Program-made: the position numbers and the translations under genes
Source: Hofstenia miamia
Lineage: Eukaryota > Xenacoelomorpha > Acoela
Assembly: GCA_004352715.1 (NCBI GenBank)
Contig: SCFE01000094.1
Location: 40,046-104,045, forward strand
Reading direction: 5' to 3'
DNA: 64,000 nt
In this document: in pieces, positions 25,195 to 37,799 of the stretch
Numbering within the stretch: the first letter of the stretch is position 1
How the letters are laid out: each line of letters opens with the position of its first letter
The notes under the pieces: model-generated
The model's database searches: none
The model's input: only the letters and a program-made list of their open reading frames with translations
Told to the model about the DNA's origin: nothing

Positions 25195-25463
25195 TATAGC
25201 CCGGCTGTATATATGAAGTCACCTTAAATTTTATTTATTTTAATTCAATGTTTACGACTTTCCTATTGATTTTGATACACAAAAGGTTTCCGAAGGAATC
25301 AAACTGTAGCCAAAATTCTGAAAAATAGAGTAGCTGTATGTATATATAGTGGAATTGCTGCAGAATTTAAAATTTTCATAAATTAACTTTTGTATATCAA
25401 AATCAATAGGTAAGTAGTAACAATGAAAATTTAAGGTGGCTTCACATATGCAAACGGACTATA
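25195..25463. mobile_element. MITE with long inverted repeats and TA target duplication
   Basis: The unit 25197-25461 (265 bp) starts TAGCCCGGCTGTATATATGA. Its end, read on the other strand, starts TAGTCCGTTTGCATATGTGA. The inverted similarity continues for about 85 bp, including CACCTTAAATTTT and CCTATTGATTTTGATA on both sides. TA dinucleotides flank it (25195-25196 and 25462-25463). This is the structure of a Tc1/mariner-type MITE. A related string (ATCAAAATCAATAG) recurs near 27880. Confidence 0.75.
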
Positions 25464-25939
25464 ATTAATTACTGAAAATTTCAATGAATAGCTGCTATAT
25501 TAATGGTAAACGTAATATCGATGATGGATTGTGAAAAGGATACTCTATGAAGGAATCATGAAATTTACTCTAATCAACAGAAAGTAAAACTATGGGCCAA
25601 GCCTCTTAGTGCAAAAATTGTTTAGGACATAATCTATGTCTTACGTAAACAACAACAAAATGCTTTATTAGCAAAATTGATTTCTTTTATAAAATAATAC
25701 AATAAAATATTTCAAACATTTAAATAAACGCAATTTGTACTGCTTATCCGCATGTGCCGAAGTCATTTTGTCTTAAAAAATTTGTTTTTTAATAGGTTTA
25801 AATCTCGAAGTATTTAGCGCTGATCTTTTGTCTAAATCGAGATTGTTCTATAGTTTGCAAATTGCATTTGAAATAATTTTGCTAAGTAAACAAATGTTAT
25901 TGGATTAAAAATCGACACTTGCCTTATTATATTATATTA

Positions 25940-27480
25940 TATTCTTTGCAACCCAAAAGTTGAAATACAAAATACAAAATCACCAGTGTGAAATATAGCA
26001 ATATCGAGTATTTTTCCCGTAAAGTTTTTTGTATGATAAAAGATTTCTCTGTTTTGTGCTGACGAGAAAACGGTACTTGTATTTGAATTCCACGATTTAT
26101 GCTCTCTGACTGTGGGGATAAGATAATTTAGTGGACATGCATCCGTGTAATGTATGTCTGGTAGAAAAATTCTCAAAACTCGCTTCTGTACACGCTCAAT
26201 TGCCTCGATCTTGGTAGATGTTAATTGATGGTAACAGACGGCTCAGCAATATTCCAATACGGATCTGATCAGTGATGTTTACTGTCAGACAAGCTGAAAC
26301 TACCATACCGCGTCTATTCAGCGCTCGTATAAAGAAAATTCTTTTCGAAGCTTTTGTTGCTATGTGATTTGTGTTCACATTCTATTTCAGGTTGGACTGA
26401 ATAACTACTCCCAAAAGAGTAGCAGATTTGACTTGGCTAAAGGTAATATTTTCTACTTTGATCCGAACAGGGTCCTTCCAATTTTTTAAAGAATGCAATG
26501 GTCAACTATTTGCATTTCTCTGGGTCCATAGTCATTTGATTGGCATCACTCCCGCTTTTTACATCATGCGCCATTTGACGCGATTTCCAGCCTTCATTGA
26601 TGTTCCCTTTGATCTCCTTTATCCATACTCATGTATGATCTACAAATTTCGCATGCTGTGAATCTGGAGTATTCAGCAAAAGTGTGTCTATAAATAGGGT
26701 GAACAGCTATGGTCCAAACTTTGTCATTTGTGACACTCCTGCAAATATATTCTGCCATTCTGACAAAACACCCGACGGAAGTTTCACGCGTTGTTTGCGG
26801 CCAGTTAAAAAGGATGAGATCCAATGGATACTTTCTTCACTGACTTCAATCTCTTTAAGGCGCTTAACGAGTATTGGCTGGCTAACTAGTTCGAAGGTTT
26901 TTATAGTCGGCGAGGAAAACTCTAAAATATGAATTTGTTTCATCCAATGATCTAAGCCAATTGTGGATTAAATCAATCAATACGTGACATTTTGATCTTT
27001 TGGGAATGACTCCAAATTGACGTTTATCTATGTTTGAAATAACTTTATTGATTAGTTCTTTTTCCAAGATAATTTCCTCGGCTATCTTAGAAACTGAATG
27101 AGTTAAGGCAATTGGTGGCAGATCTTTAACGGGTGAAATGACAGACTTTTTCTTTATTAGACAGCAAACAGCAGTTGTGAATAGAGACGCGTCACTCTCG
27201 GCCAATGACTGATTGATGAGAATCTGAATAGGGAAGGCTAACTCGAATGCAAACTCTTTCAAGGTCCAATTAGGAATAATATTGTCATAAATGTCTGGTC
27301 CAGATGAGTTCTTGGGATTGACGATTGACCCTATTCAACAATAAGTAAATTTCCAATTCTGTCACCCTCATTAGATTCTCGTTTCTCTTAATTGGTTTTC
27401 GCTCAAGGGAATCATTCAATTTGACACTGACGTAAGATCCATGTTGATTTGGTTTGCTCTGACATTGTTCGTTCATCTTA
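25940..27480 (-). pseudogene. LINE reverse transcriptase relic 1
   Basis: On the - strand, RT blocks appear in order but in shifted frames. There is an ISPVKDLPPIALTHSVSKIA segment (blocks 1-2). Next, DKRQFGVIPKRSKCHVLIDL corresponds to the QFGFR motif. The core palm follows as FLADYK and then FELVSQPILVKRL, ISSFLTGRKQRVKL and IFAGVSQMTKFGP. The catalytic F/YxDD motif reads KFVDHT, so the second Asp is His. Thumb-like and C-terminal sequence continues toward 25940. The arrangement resembles CR1/jockey-group non-LTR retrotransposons; the clade cannot be fixed by eye. Confidence 0.75.
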
Positions 27481-27804
27481 CTCAATTCGCCACCTAAACA
27501 AGGAGTTGATATACGAGGTCATCGACCTCCGGAAAGCTTTTTTTATTGACGTCCACCACTCACTTGGATTACTCTTGATCAAGGAATTGAGATGTTTCCT
27601 TCTAAAACTCTTTCTAGTCTCCTTAATGATTCTGTTTACTTTGTTTCTCAGTCTTCTAAACTCATCATAATTCCTACACTTTAGGGCATGTTGTTTTTTT
27701 GATTTTTAACACCACACGTCATCCAAAGCTGATCAATACCAACCTGCTTATTTCACACATTATATTTAATATTAAGTGTTGGATCTTTTTGTCTAAATAA
27801 TTAT

Positions 27805-28005
27805 ATAATTTATAAAGTGGAAGGTACGTTAAGAGTNGCTGTAAAAGCCTGAATTTCGAAAAAACACCTTTTTTCTTATCAAAATCAATAGAAAAGTGTA
27901 AAAAGTTATTGAAAACTGATCATTTTGAGAAAGCTGCATATATAAAACCCTGCTTTTCTTTACTACTAATTTATAAAGTGGAAGGTACGTTAAGAGTCGC
28001 TGATA
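27805..28005. repeat. Short direct repeat around an ambiguous base
   Basis: A 30-bp string containing TATAAAGTGGAAGGTACGTT occurs at about 27810-27840 and again at 27971-28001, 161 bp apart. The single N of the window outside the gaps lies in the first copy (27837), where the second copy has C. The intervening bases contain an ATCAAAATCAATAG string also found in the MITE at 25197-25461. It could be a target duplication around a small insert or an assembly join. Confidence 0.5.
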
Positions 28006-28189
28006 AAATATTACCTGATCCTATTAAGTAGTGTATTGGTTCGTGTTTCTTAACAAAATGAATTGCTCTCATTGTCCAATTAAATGTTTTTGATTGCTTA
28101 TATTTCTTTTTTTGGATAAACTGCCAAGAAACAGTTCACATGAATAGTTGTATGAGCTCATTACCAAGGTGCTGACTATAGATCCTTAG

Positions 28190-29060
28190 ACTCACTGAAA
28201 TTTCTTAATTGAGCCAAGTATCTAATTTCCAAGGACATTTTTGATAGTTGAGTTGTTTATTGATCGTTACCCCAAGATATGTGATTTCATTTGCCTGATT
28301 TACTTGTTTATTCTGCACTATTAGATTTAAAGATTTAATTGCAAATTCTTTTCTTTTGGACAAAAAACAATGAATTACATTTATATTTAGTTTGTGTGAG
28401 TTGTAATATTCTATGAATTTTTCTACATCCATGATTTTGTTCAGCTATTGATTTGTTTGGGTTCTCATTGAAATTTACCATGCAGGTGTCATCTGCGATT
28501 TATAAATTTTACTATATATAGAATACTGATGCAAACTATTTGTATGTATAGTAAATAGCAACGGACTCATAATTGTGCCTTGGAGTACACCTCTTATGGG
28601 TTTTTTTTGTATGCAGAGTGTATACCATTGGCCCTTACTCGTTGCAACCGTTCTGTTAAGAAACTTTTTATTAAACTACAACTGTTATTGCTGATACCAC
28701 AGTGAGAAAGTTTGTTGGAAAGAATTTTAAAATCTATACTATCGAATGCTTTGCACTTAAATCAAGCAAAGCAACTGATCCGCACTTATTATTGTTCAAG
28801 TTTGATCGAATTGCCTCGTGAAATTTAATAGCGCATCTACCATTGATACTCCCTTTTTAAATCCAAATTGGGTCGTGCTAATAATATTATGGGTATCAAG
28901 ATATTCGATGATTTGATTACCTAGGAGGTGTTAAAAAATATTTGAGAATGGATTTGTCAGAGCTATTGGTCTTTAACTATTTCCTATTAAAGGATCTTCA
29001 TTCTTAAAAATTGGAATTATATCCGCTCTTTTGGATGAATTTGGAAATGTATTGAAAAAG
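28190..29060 (-). pseudogene. LINE reverse transcriptase relic 2
   Basis: Fragments on the - strand follow RT order. TQFGFKKGVSMVDALLNF comes first. An ALLDLS stretch (palm Asp region) follows near 28770, then RGVLQGTIMSPLLF, then ADDTC at about 28484-28496 with both catalytic Asp residues. The thumb follows as MDVEKFIEYYNSHKLNINV and NEITYLGVTINKQLNYQK. Frameshifts and stops separate the blocks. It differs in sequence from relic 1 and represents another jockey/CR1-like family. The 5' part (endonuclease) was not found. Confidence 0.75.
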
Positions 29061-29643
29061 TGCTATGCAATCTTTAGCACTTAGAGCATTTACAGTCCTG
29101 CATGTCCAACAGTGAAAATGATGCATAATGCTATAAAATAATGACATAATTTTCTGCAGTGTTCTTTGCATTGTTAAGCAGTCACACTGTTAGGTACTGA
29201 AGAAATGATAGACAGTAAATTGAGTTTTGCTTTATTTCATTATTTTGCTTGCCACATAGCGTTTCTTTACACAATGAAAACCAGTAGTAAAAATGGTACT
29301 TTCGGATAATTTTGGAAGCTACTACAGATTTTCAAGTTGTTGATAAACCAAAATTTCAACAGAAATCGAGTGTTTTAAGTTTAAATTAAAATATTAACGA
29401 AGTACCTAGTCTAGTTAACATTTATGAATGACAAGTGAGAAACAATTGAAATTCGTTAGTCAAGTATCACAGAGTAATAGATTTTATAATTAATTTGGCA
29501 CCTTTTGTTCAAGCGGATTAATTATTTGTACAGACATTATGAGACAAGGAGTTACTTTTATATTGTACTTGATTCAATAAGCACTGCGTTCAGAACAATT
29601 CAATTTTAAGGTTGTCAAGCATTAGTGTTAGTGTTCAGTGTAC
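29061..29643. other. Upstream flank of the KY-like gene
   Basis: About 0.6 kb lies between LINE relic 2 and the first recognised coding exon. It has no clear TATA box at the expected place, no CpG cluster and no other reading frame of note. The promoter and 5' UTR are expected here, or further left if there is a non-coding first exon, but I cannot place a start site. Confidence 0.3.
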
Positions 29644-29739
29644 ATGGGATACTGTTGTTCTAAATCTGTTCACGTTAACGACGATTTCGAATCTGATTCA
29701 TCTCAAAGTGAAAGAAGACAGAATTCAGGAAAACTCCAG
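29644..29739 (+). CDS. KY-like gene exon 1
   Basis: The exon has 32 codons from ATG to a phase-0 donor (CTCCAG|GTAACT). It starts MGYCCSKS: Gly2 with Ser6 fits an N-myristoylation signal and Cys4/Cys5 fit palmitoylation, so membrane anchoring is likely. The rest is rich in Ser, Asp and Glu. Its link to exon 2 is inferred from matching phase, strand and order over an 8.9-kb intron. Confidence 0.7.
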
Positions 29740-32700
29740 GTAACTGTCTAAACTACTAGGCAACGTAGAATATTGTTATTTTAGAGATCAATAATTTATG
29801 CTTTGAGCAGATAAAGCGAGAAAAACTAAATTGTGTTATATAAAATATTTAAGGGTCTGATTAAGGTTTTAGCCGTATGTAGATGTATTTCATATGCAGT
29901 AGAAGATAAATTTCTGGGAACTCGAAATTTTTTTCTAATGAATGTGCAATACATGTATATGCACAATTGCATGAATAGCAATCACTTCAAAATCATAAAA
30001 ACATTTATTACAATTTGATTATTTTATGAAATCAGTTAGAAGTGATTTCATTCATTGTGTGTTAAAATTTAAAAATTTAGAGTGGGAACTCTGATCACGA
30101 CCAACTATTGGAGCTTAAGGTATTTAAAGTAACATTATAGCATAAAATGAGGTTTTAATCTACAAATCTAAAGCTTTCGAAAAATGTCAAGAGGTTCCTT
30201 ATATTGTAAACAGTGGCTTCAAACCCCTTAAAAATCAAAGGAGCTAGAAGTTCTAAAAAAATTTTTTTGTGAAAATGGGTAAAGAATTTAATACCATAAC
30301 CTTAAACAGCTTTGGAATTTCTGAATTTTTAATGATTTCTCACGAGGGCAGAACAGGATACGAAGCGTCTACCTCGATTACGGTTGCTTTGTTCGATTTC
30401 GTCATCCCAGATGCCTTTTTCATTGATAACTCTTACTCAAATGGTTTAGGAGGTCTGTCTACACATAGGAAATTAGTGTAAGTTCGGCGTTGCATCCCTA
30501 TGCTATAAACCTTAGTGTTCTTACTAATAAGGAATGTTAGGTATGAAGTGTATTAAAATAATTTTTATAAAAATCGAAATTTTCAAAGAAAAATAGTCAA
30601 TCTTTTCAAGTACTTTAACCACAGGAATACACTTTGTGTAAACTTTCAACATTATGTTCAAGCACACTCACCAATAGATATGTCAATGGCTCACGATTTC
30701 TAAATTTCCTAATAGACATGGAGAAAATTCGGTGAAATTGTATAAAAAGCCAGCAGAAATTATTTTACAATAAATTACCAAGGATTTTTCATAAAATCTG
30801 AAAAGCAACACAATAGAGAGTCGCTTCTCTTTTTGTTTAAGTCTAAAAATTATGATCTGTGGTGAGCTGTTGCAGTTGATATCTGACTTTGAGCAGGGGG
30901 ATCCTTAATGAGGCTTGAGCAGCCAACTGTGAAAAGAAGTGTGTTGGATTAGCTGATACACCATGGGAGAAAGAAATCATGATTATTTGAGCCTTAATTA
31001 TAGGGAATAATTTTAATGAATTCAAAGTAATCGGAATTTTCATCAAAAAATAGTTAATCTTGTCAAATACCAAAGGTACTGCAATTTTATACAAATTAAC
31101 ATCACTTCATGGGTGCACATTCACCAACAATTTGCAAATTTGGAGAAAAGTTTTTGGAAAATTTGGGAAAACGGCGTGTACTTTTAAAAAACTCACAAAC
31201 ATTTAATTATAAAATAATAAAGAATAACTTTATTTAGCTGCTGAAGGCAGACACTACCAAAATATAAACCAAGTCAAATTTTACGGCAGCGAGGACAGTG
31301 ACAAGAGATAAAGTAGAAGCAGATGGAAGAGTAGGTGAAGTTGGAGAAGAACTCAGTAAAAAGGAAAGACATCAAAGTGCGCAAATTAGTGATGGTAGAC
31401 CGACCCAGAAGGTTACCATGCTGAGAAGAGGAGATGAGGTGACGAAATTTAGGTAACACGTAACGAAAGACAACGCGCTCAAAGATTATTGACAGCCGAG
31501 AAAGAATAGCTATTGGATGATAAGAAGTGACTTGAGAGGAGGGAAACTGATTGGATTTTACAAGCGGCGAGATCCAAGATGTTTCCCAGCAAGGGGGAAA
31601 CCCTTAGGGGAGCAAATATAGGAGAAAAAATGCTTTAAATGGATGGAAAGATTTGAAAAGGTTTCATGAATTACAAAGGATGGGATGCCATCAGGATAGC
31701 AAGTACCAGACAACTTGCAAGACTTAAGTATGAAGGAAATATCGTGGCCGTTGAAGATGATTTCACATAGGCTAATCAGTGGGGAGGTGGTAGGTGGACC
31801 AGGGCAGAGAGAGAGAGACAGGACCAGAAAAATTGAAGGCGAAATAGGCATTGAAGAGATCAGCAACAAAGTATGAAATAACTTGGTGAAGGAAGGTGTA
31901 CCAGTCATCAACAGAGAAAGAATCATTAAACATGAGGAGTGAAGAAGAAAGACCAGCATTTAGAGATACAAAGTCTCTGTTAGATTGACAAATGGGTGAT
32001 AAGACAGTTAAATCGGAACAGGGACAACAGAGATGCAAAAAATGTGATCAGGATGTCAAGGTTAAGGCGACGTGAGGTAATGAGAACACCACCATGACGA
32101 CCATTAGAGTGATCCATACGGCAGAGAGCCTTAAGTGTGAAAAACAACGGAAAGATCAAACCAGATTTCAGTAATGAAAATGAAGTCAACAGAAGACTTC
32201 AAGAAGAAATTGTAAAACTGAGATGACGGTTTAATGAGATAAGACTGTGAGCATTGACGTGTAAGCAACAGAAACAAAAGTTGCGATGAGCTGTAAGTTT
32301 CAAAATAGGAGATGCAGAAAGTGAATCACGATGGTGGGGATGAAGGCGAAAAGATTTGCGCTGATCATCAGAGAGGCGATAGTATCGGATCAAGAGGCCA
32401 ACCGACCACACTTCAGGATCCATGAAAACATGATGAGACTCTTGATTACAGACAATATGGTAGGAGACGAATGGATAGGAATGGGAAGGACATCATCAAA
32501 TTTGAGTGAGGAGGAACGGAGGTAATCAGCAACATCAGAAGCAGAAACAGAGCTAGCAAAACGGGCAATATAGATGTGAGCTTTACGAAGAGGATGAGGA
32601 AGAGAACTAATCGGAACAGCAGGCAGTCGACAGCAAGAACTAGTGCCAAGAATGTGACGAGGGTGATCATTGCGGTGAGTAAGCGGTGGAACAGACTGTT

Positions 32701-35700
32701 CAAGGGCAGGCGGCAGAACAGTAGAGGGAGCAAAAGCAGGAGCAGAGAGTGGGGCAGGATGATTGGGTGTGAGGTGGAAGATCTGTAGGAGAACATTTGA
32801 GATTGCATGGACGAGACATCGGAGGTGAGCTTATTAATGGACAACATTGGAATGGCTGATATTGGAAGACTGGTATGAAATGAAGCAGAGAGATAATGTA
32901 TTCCTTCTTTAATGCACCAACCACAGAAGCAAATTGGGCATCAGAAAAATTCTGAAGGTCTGTAAGAGACACACTAGCCGAATGCATGACTAAAATCTAA
33001 TTAATTTGTGTAATAAACAATAAGGGTAAATTTTAAGGGTAATCATTAAGTGACATTCTTGAAAAATGCGTAAACTTTGTTTAGACTGGCAAAATTTATA
33101 AGCCACGAATGTATCTTTTTAACATAGCACAATTTACGCATTTAACAAATTTTTATAAAAAATAGTTTGTTGCTCAAACTACTAGTAACCAGTTTAAAAT
33201 TCAAATTAATAAAATATGCTCTCAAAAATTCAAACAGGAATATGTTTGCTTCTGTACGCAATTTTGCTTAAGGAAAAACGATTTCTTGCAAAAAGTAGTT
33301 TTCTTTGGGAATCTGTCAAAAAAATTATTTTCAGCGTCATTCTAAGCTTGCATGTACATTATATGTTTTGACAACCTCAAACATGAAATTGAATGTTTGT
33401 AAATAAATACTTTGAGAAAAAACTTTTGCAGCAGTTGTCATAAATCAAAACATTGCCCAATTCAAAAAGTGCAAAACTTCGTGCATGCTAAGATGTTTTT
33501 GGTTTTGGGACAGGATCCTTTCAGAAAAAAACTGAATTGCTAGTTGCTTCTTCAAACATGGAAGACATATATAGAATTTATTTGTCTTTTCTGGCTTTAG
33601 TGAAATAGATTAGAATTTCAGTAAAATTTCAACTATCTTTTACTTCGAATAAAAAATAATATTGAAGCATCGTATTTATTGTAATCACTAATATATGAAA
33701 TTTCTGCAAATTATTGCTGTAAAATCTCGTTTGTACATTACAAACATATTAATTTGGAAGTTTTTTTTGAAAATTACAGTATTTTTATTAGCAATTGCAT
33801 AACAATTCGCTTTATAATACTAAAAGGCGGCCAAGTTCAAAAAACAGATAAAATCCTGATAGCTGCACATGCAACATTTATGTTGTTAATGAACAGGGTG
33901 GCCTTAAGCCCCTCTAGCCCCCAGGTTTGACGCCACTGTTGTACAATCACTTGATTCTTAAAACACTTTGATAACATTTGCCAGAAATCCATTATTCACA
34001 AATAGGAAATGTGTTGCCACACGAAGCATTTCTTGTCAGACAGTTATCCCAACCAGAAATAAACTATTTTCAAGAATTGAGTTTAAATTTCTCTATAGTT
34101 ATGTATTGACAAACCTTTTGAGCACATGTTTCGAAGTTTTCGACATAGCAGAGAGGGGAACTCAGGACCTAGTAAATTGCAATGCAAAAAGGAACACGAA
34201 CTGCAGAAAGTGTGACTATCGTTTCACTTAAGTGGCAAAATATCAATAAAAGCGTGCTAAGCGCAAGGTTGCCTATCTGCGAGAATTATGGAAAATTAGG
34301 AAAATCTTATTCTAACTTTTCGATTTCAATTTTCAATTGTTTGTATTTATTTAAAGAAAAAGATCGAAATAGGTTGCAGATGAAATAAGAGAATAACCAG
34401 TATTTCAAAAATCCCAACAATCGATAGCAACTAAATATTGTCGTGAAAAATTGCATCATCCCAACATTTTTAAATTACAGTACAGAAGAAACACCATCCT
34501 CTGCATTTTGTATTATTTCGAAGAGAAAATCTTATTGTCGACATATAAGACCAAATGGTACAACTCAAATTATTCCTTCTGTACTGCTTTTTAAAGAGAA
34601 TTACTACTTGCCAGAGATTCTACCATTTCATTTGTTGCTATTAATGTTTAAATGTTTTATATTGAGTCTTGTATCTATCATGTAATGTCAATAAACGCTT
34701 TACATTACAACTATTACTAAAGTATATTTATAGGCTGGGTCAAAATAATGGTATTAATCATCTTGATTATATACATGTATCTGATCCAGAGATGGAACCG
34801 GCTACCGGTAAAATTACCGGCCGTTTACCGGCCAAAATTAAAAAAACATTGCTTTTTTTATTTGAAAAAGTTGGGAATATTTTGCTTAGTTTGAGATAAA
34901 ATCTATGAAAATCTAAAGGTTCAGAAAATTTTATTGCTTCAGTAGGCTACTGCATTGAAATTGGAATAATACTTAAATTTATCTTTTTGGAATCACTCAT
35001 TAATTTTGACTATAAATTGAGTTATTTTGTTTTTGATTATGTAATTTTGTTTCAGTTTTTATGGAACTAATTAGTAATAATATGTACAGATGAGTTACTA
35101 ACAATAATGAAAATTGATCTGCGAAACTTACACTTGAAAAATTAAGAAACTGCATAAAAATTTGAACCCTTGTATTTTTCTAATATTGGATAGGACACTC
35201 AAAATATTTGAGCGATTTTCTCTTGCAAACATATTCCAACGTAATTGAGACACATCCTACCAGAAGAGTAAATGTGTTTGGCTCTAGCGAAGAAATTTTA
35301 AATATATTTATTTGTTTACTTACTTCTTTATAATTCAACATTAAGTGAGGCTGGATGCCCCAGCAATGCCAACCGTAATGACTGATAATGTAACATTTAG
35401 TTTTATATACTTTAACTATCACAGAAAATATACTAAATAAACAAACTGAAACGTTCACAATTTAAATTCATTGAAAAACTAAAAACTGATTAAAGGTATG
35501 CAAAGAATTGATATGTATATAGAAAATGTCAAAATTGTGATTTGGTAGAAATATTGTTATAATAGTTTGAAAATTGCTTTATGCAATATAAATTTTTCAA
35601 TCACAATGCGAAATTTTCAAGAATATAACGGATTATATATATATATATAACAATGGCGTCGCGTCTTTAGGCCCACTAGAAATTGTTATAAAAAATATTC

Positions 35701-37761
35701 TTAAAACTATATATTTGAAGAAAATACAAATTTGAATATTTCGAAGTGATAGAAATTAAATAATGCGTTTAATACATAAAGTTGCATTATTAATAAAGAA
35801 ACTACTACGGCCGTCTCAAGCACAATATCTATCCAGAAACGACGAAGCGACATTTAATAATGCTATCTAGATTTGCTACGCATTCGTTTAAGAGCCAAAC
35901 AAAAAAGAGCATAGCATTTCAATGCTGGGTCCGTTAATAATATGAATTTTGTTAAAGATTTCTTCGTACTACGCGACGCGTGATGGAATCAATCTCCTTG
36001 CAAAAAAATCTGAGGTAGGGCCCGTAGGTCCACGGGCCGGGCATACGGGCTCCGAATATAGAGTGATTAATTTTTGTTGATCGAGGATAATAATTCTAAA
36101 AATTCACTTCTTTGAAGTTTATGTTCCATTTATTTTCAATTTTCTGCAAGGATTCTATATATCTGTGTACATGTACTTCGTGTAACACTAACCTAAAATG
36201 TAAATTTAGGGCAGAAATTATTACATTTTACATAAAATATTACACTAAGCCACATAAAACTGATGGTTTTCATCCACTTTAAAGAGTTTCATTTTACAGT
36301 CATATTATGATAATTGCTTTCATTGATAAAATTATAGTACTTAGGTGCACTCATTAAAGAATTTCTTGTTTCTAAGAAAAAAATATCTTGAAATTTTATG
36401 AAATTAATCAAGAGAATTTCATCTTGAAATACACCAGTTGAGTGATTAATCTGTTGAAATAGTATCTTCGAAATTACATTTTAATATCAAAAAAACAATT
36501 TTAGTGTAATATATAAGAGATTTATATCTAGAAATTAAATATTTCGAAAAAAATATCTATTAATGATGCACTCAACGCAAAGTCATTCCTTTGTGATAGT
36601 GGCAGAGCAAGATTTTACCAGTGTTGTATAAATTTTATGCTCACAATCTCCGAAAGCAGGCACACAACTTTATTTATGCAAATCATTTAGATAAATTTGA
36701 CGAAGTTTCTTGTACATGTATATATGTGTTAACAATTTGCAAATAAATGCGGATTTTGCTGAAATTTACAAATATATTTTCGAATAAATATTAATAAATG
36801 TCTCTTCTCATAGTTTGCATGAAGGAATGTATAATATTGCATTGAAATATTTTATCAAAAAACATATCTGAAATTTTTCAGCTGCAAAATGAACAATTTA
36901 AATTTGTTTCTACATATATATTGCTCTTTAAAAAAACTATTTTAGAATGAAACATTATAATTTCCTAGTCATGGATAACATCTTCATTGGCAGCTTTATT
37001 AGATTAGAATTGTTTGTTTGGAATAATACCGTCTATTCAGAGTGTTGAGAGTAAGTTCTTCTGTAAGCCGCAAAATGTGCGCCCGCAAATCTATCGTAGA
37101 ATGACAAAATTATCGTAAATATATTGTTTATACATTTTCCGTAAAATTTTTTGTTGAAATATTGCCAAGCATTGCTTTGACAATCATTCATTGCGCACCT
37201 CTACCCCTGCTTATTGCATGCATTCTTGAATACATAGACATTACTGCAAAGATTTTCCAAATTCCTCGACTATAATCTTGCTTGTTATTTCTTCAGAATT
37301 ATGCCTAAATTTTCACATTGATTTACAAGAAGACATGATGAACTTGGTCAATCTAGTCTTCAGGTGTAATTTTGAAAAATTGCATGGCGGAGCTTCGCAT
37401 CATGATGAAATGTTGGAATTCAAGGCGCATAAACTATTGTTTGTAAACACTATTAAAATCGAATTGTGAACGTTACTATTAATTGTTTCGGTAGCACATA
37501 CATGTTCTAGACCAAAAACGCCTCATAAATTCTGGATATCAATGATATAAATGTAATAGTACAAATGGCCCACTGAATTGGCCATGTAAAAAATGAAAGT
37601 GTACATGTTATCTAGCCATAGATATCTTGATTTCAAATTGCAAAATATTCACAGTTGTGCACAAAATAATGTTAAATTAGCATGAAATTTATGTTGTACT
37701 TAAAAATCTTTTATGAATATTTTACATCAGGGGCCTTGGTATAAAATTTTCTATGCTACTC

Positions 37762-37799
<38 letters not shown>

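Noticed and set aside
30269-30481. Possible extra exon of the KY-like gene (ends in a GTAAGT donor)
   Set aside because: There is no convincing acceptor and no family similarity, and its inclusion is not needed for the phases.
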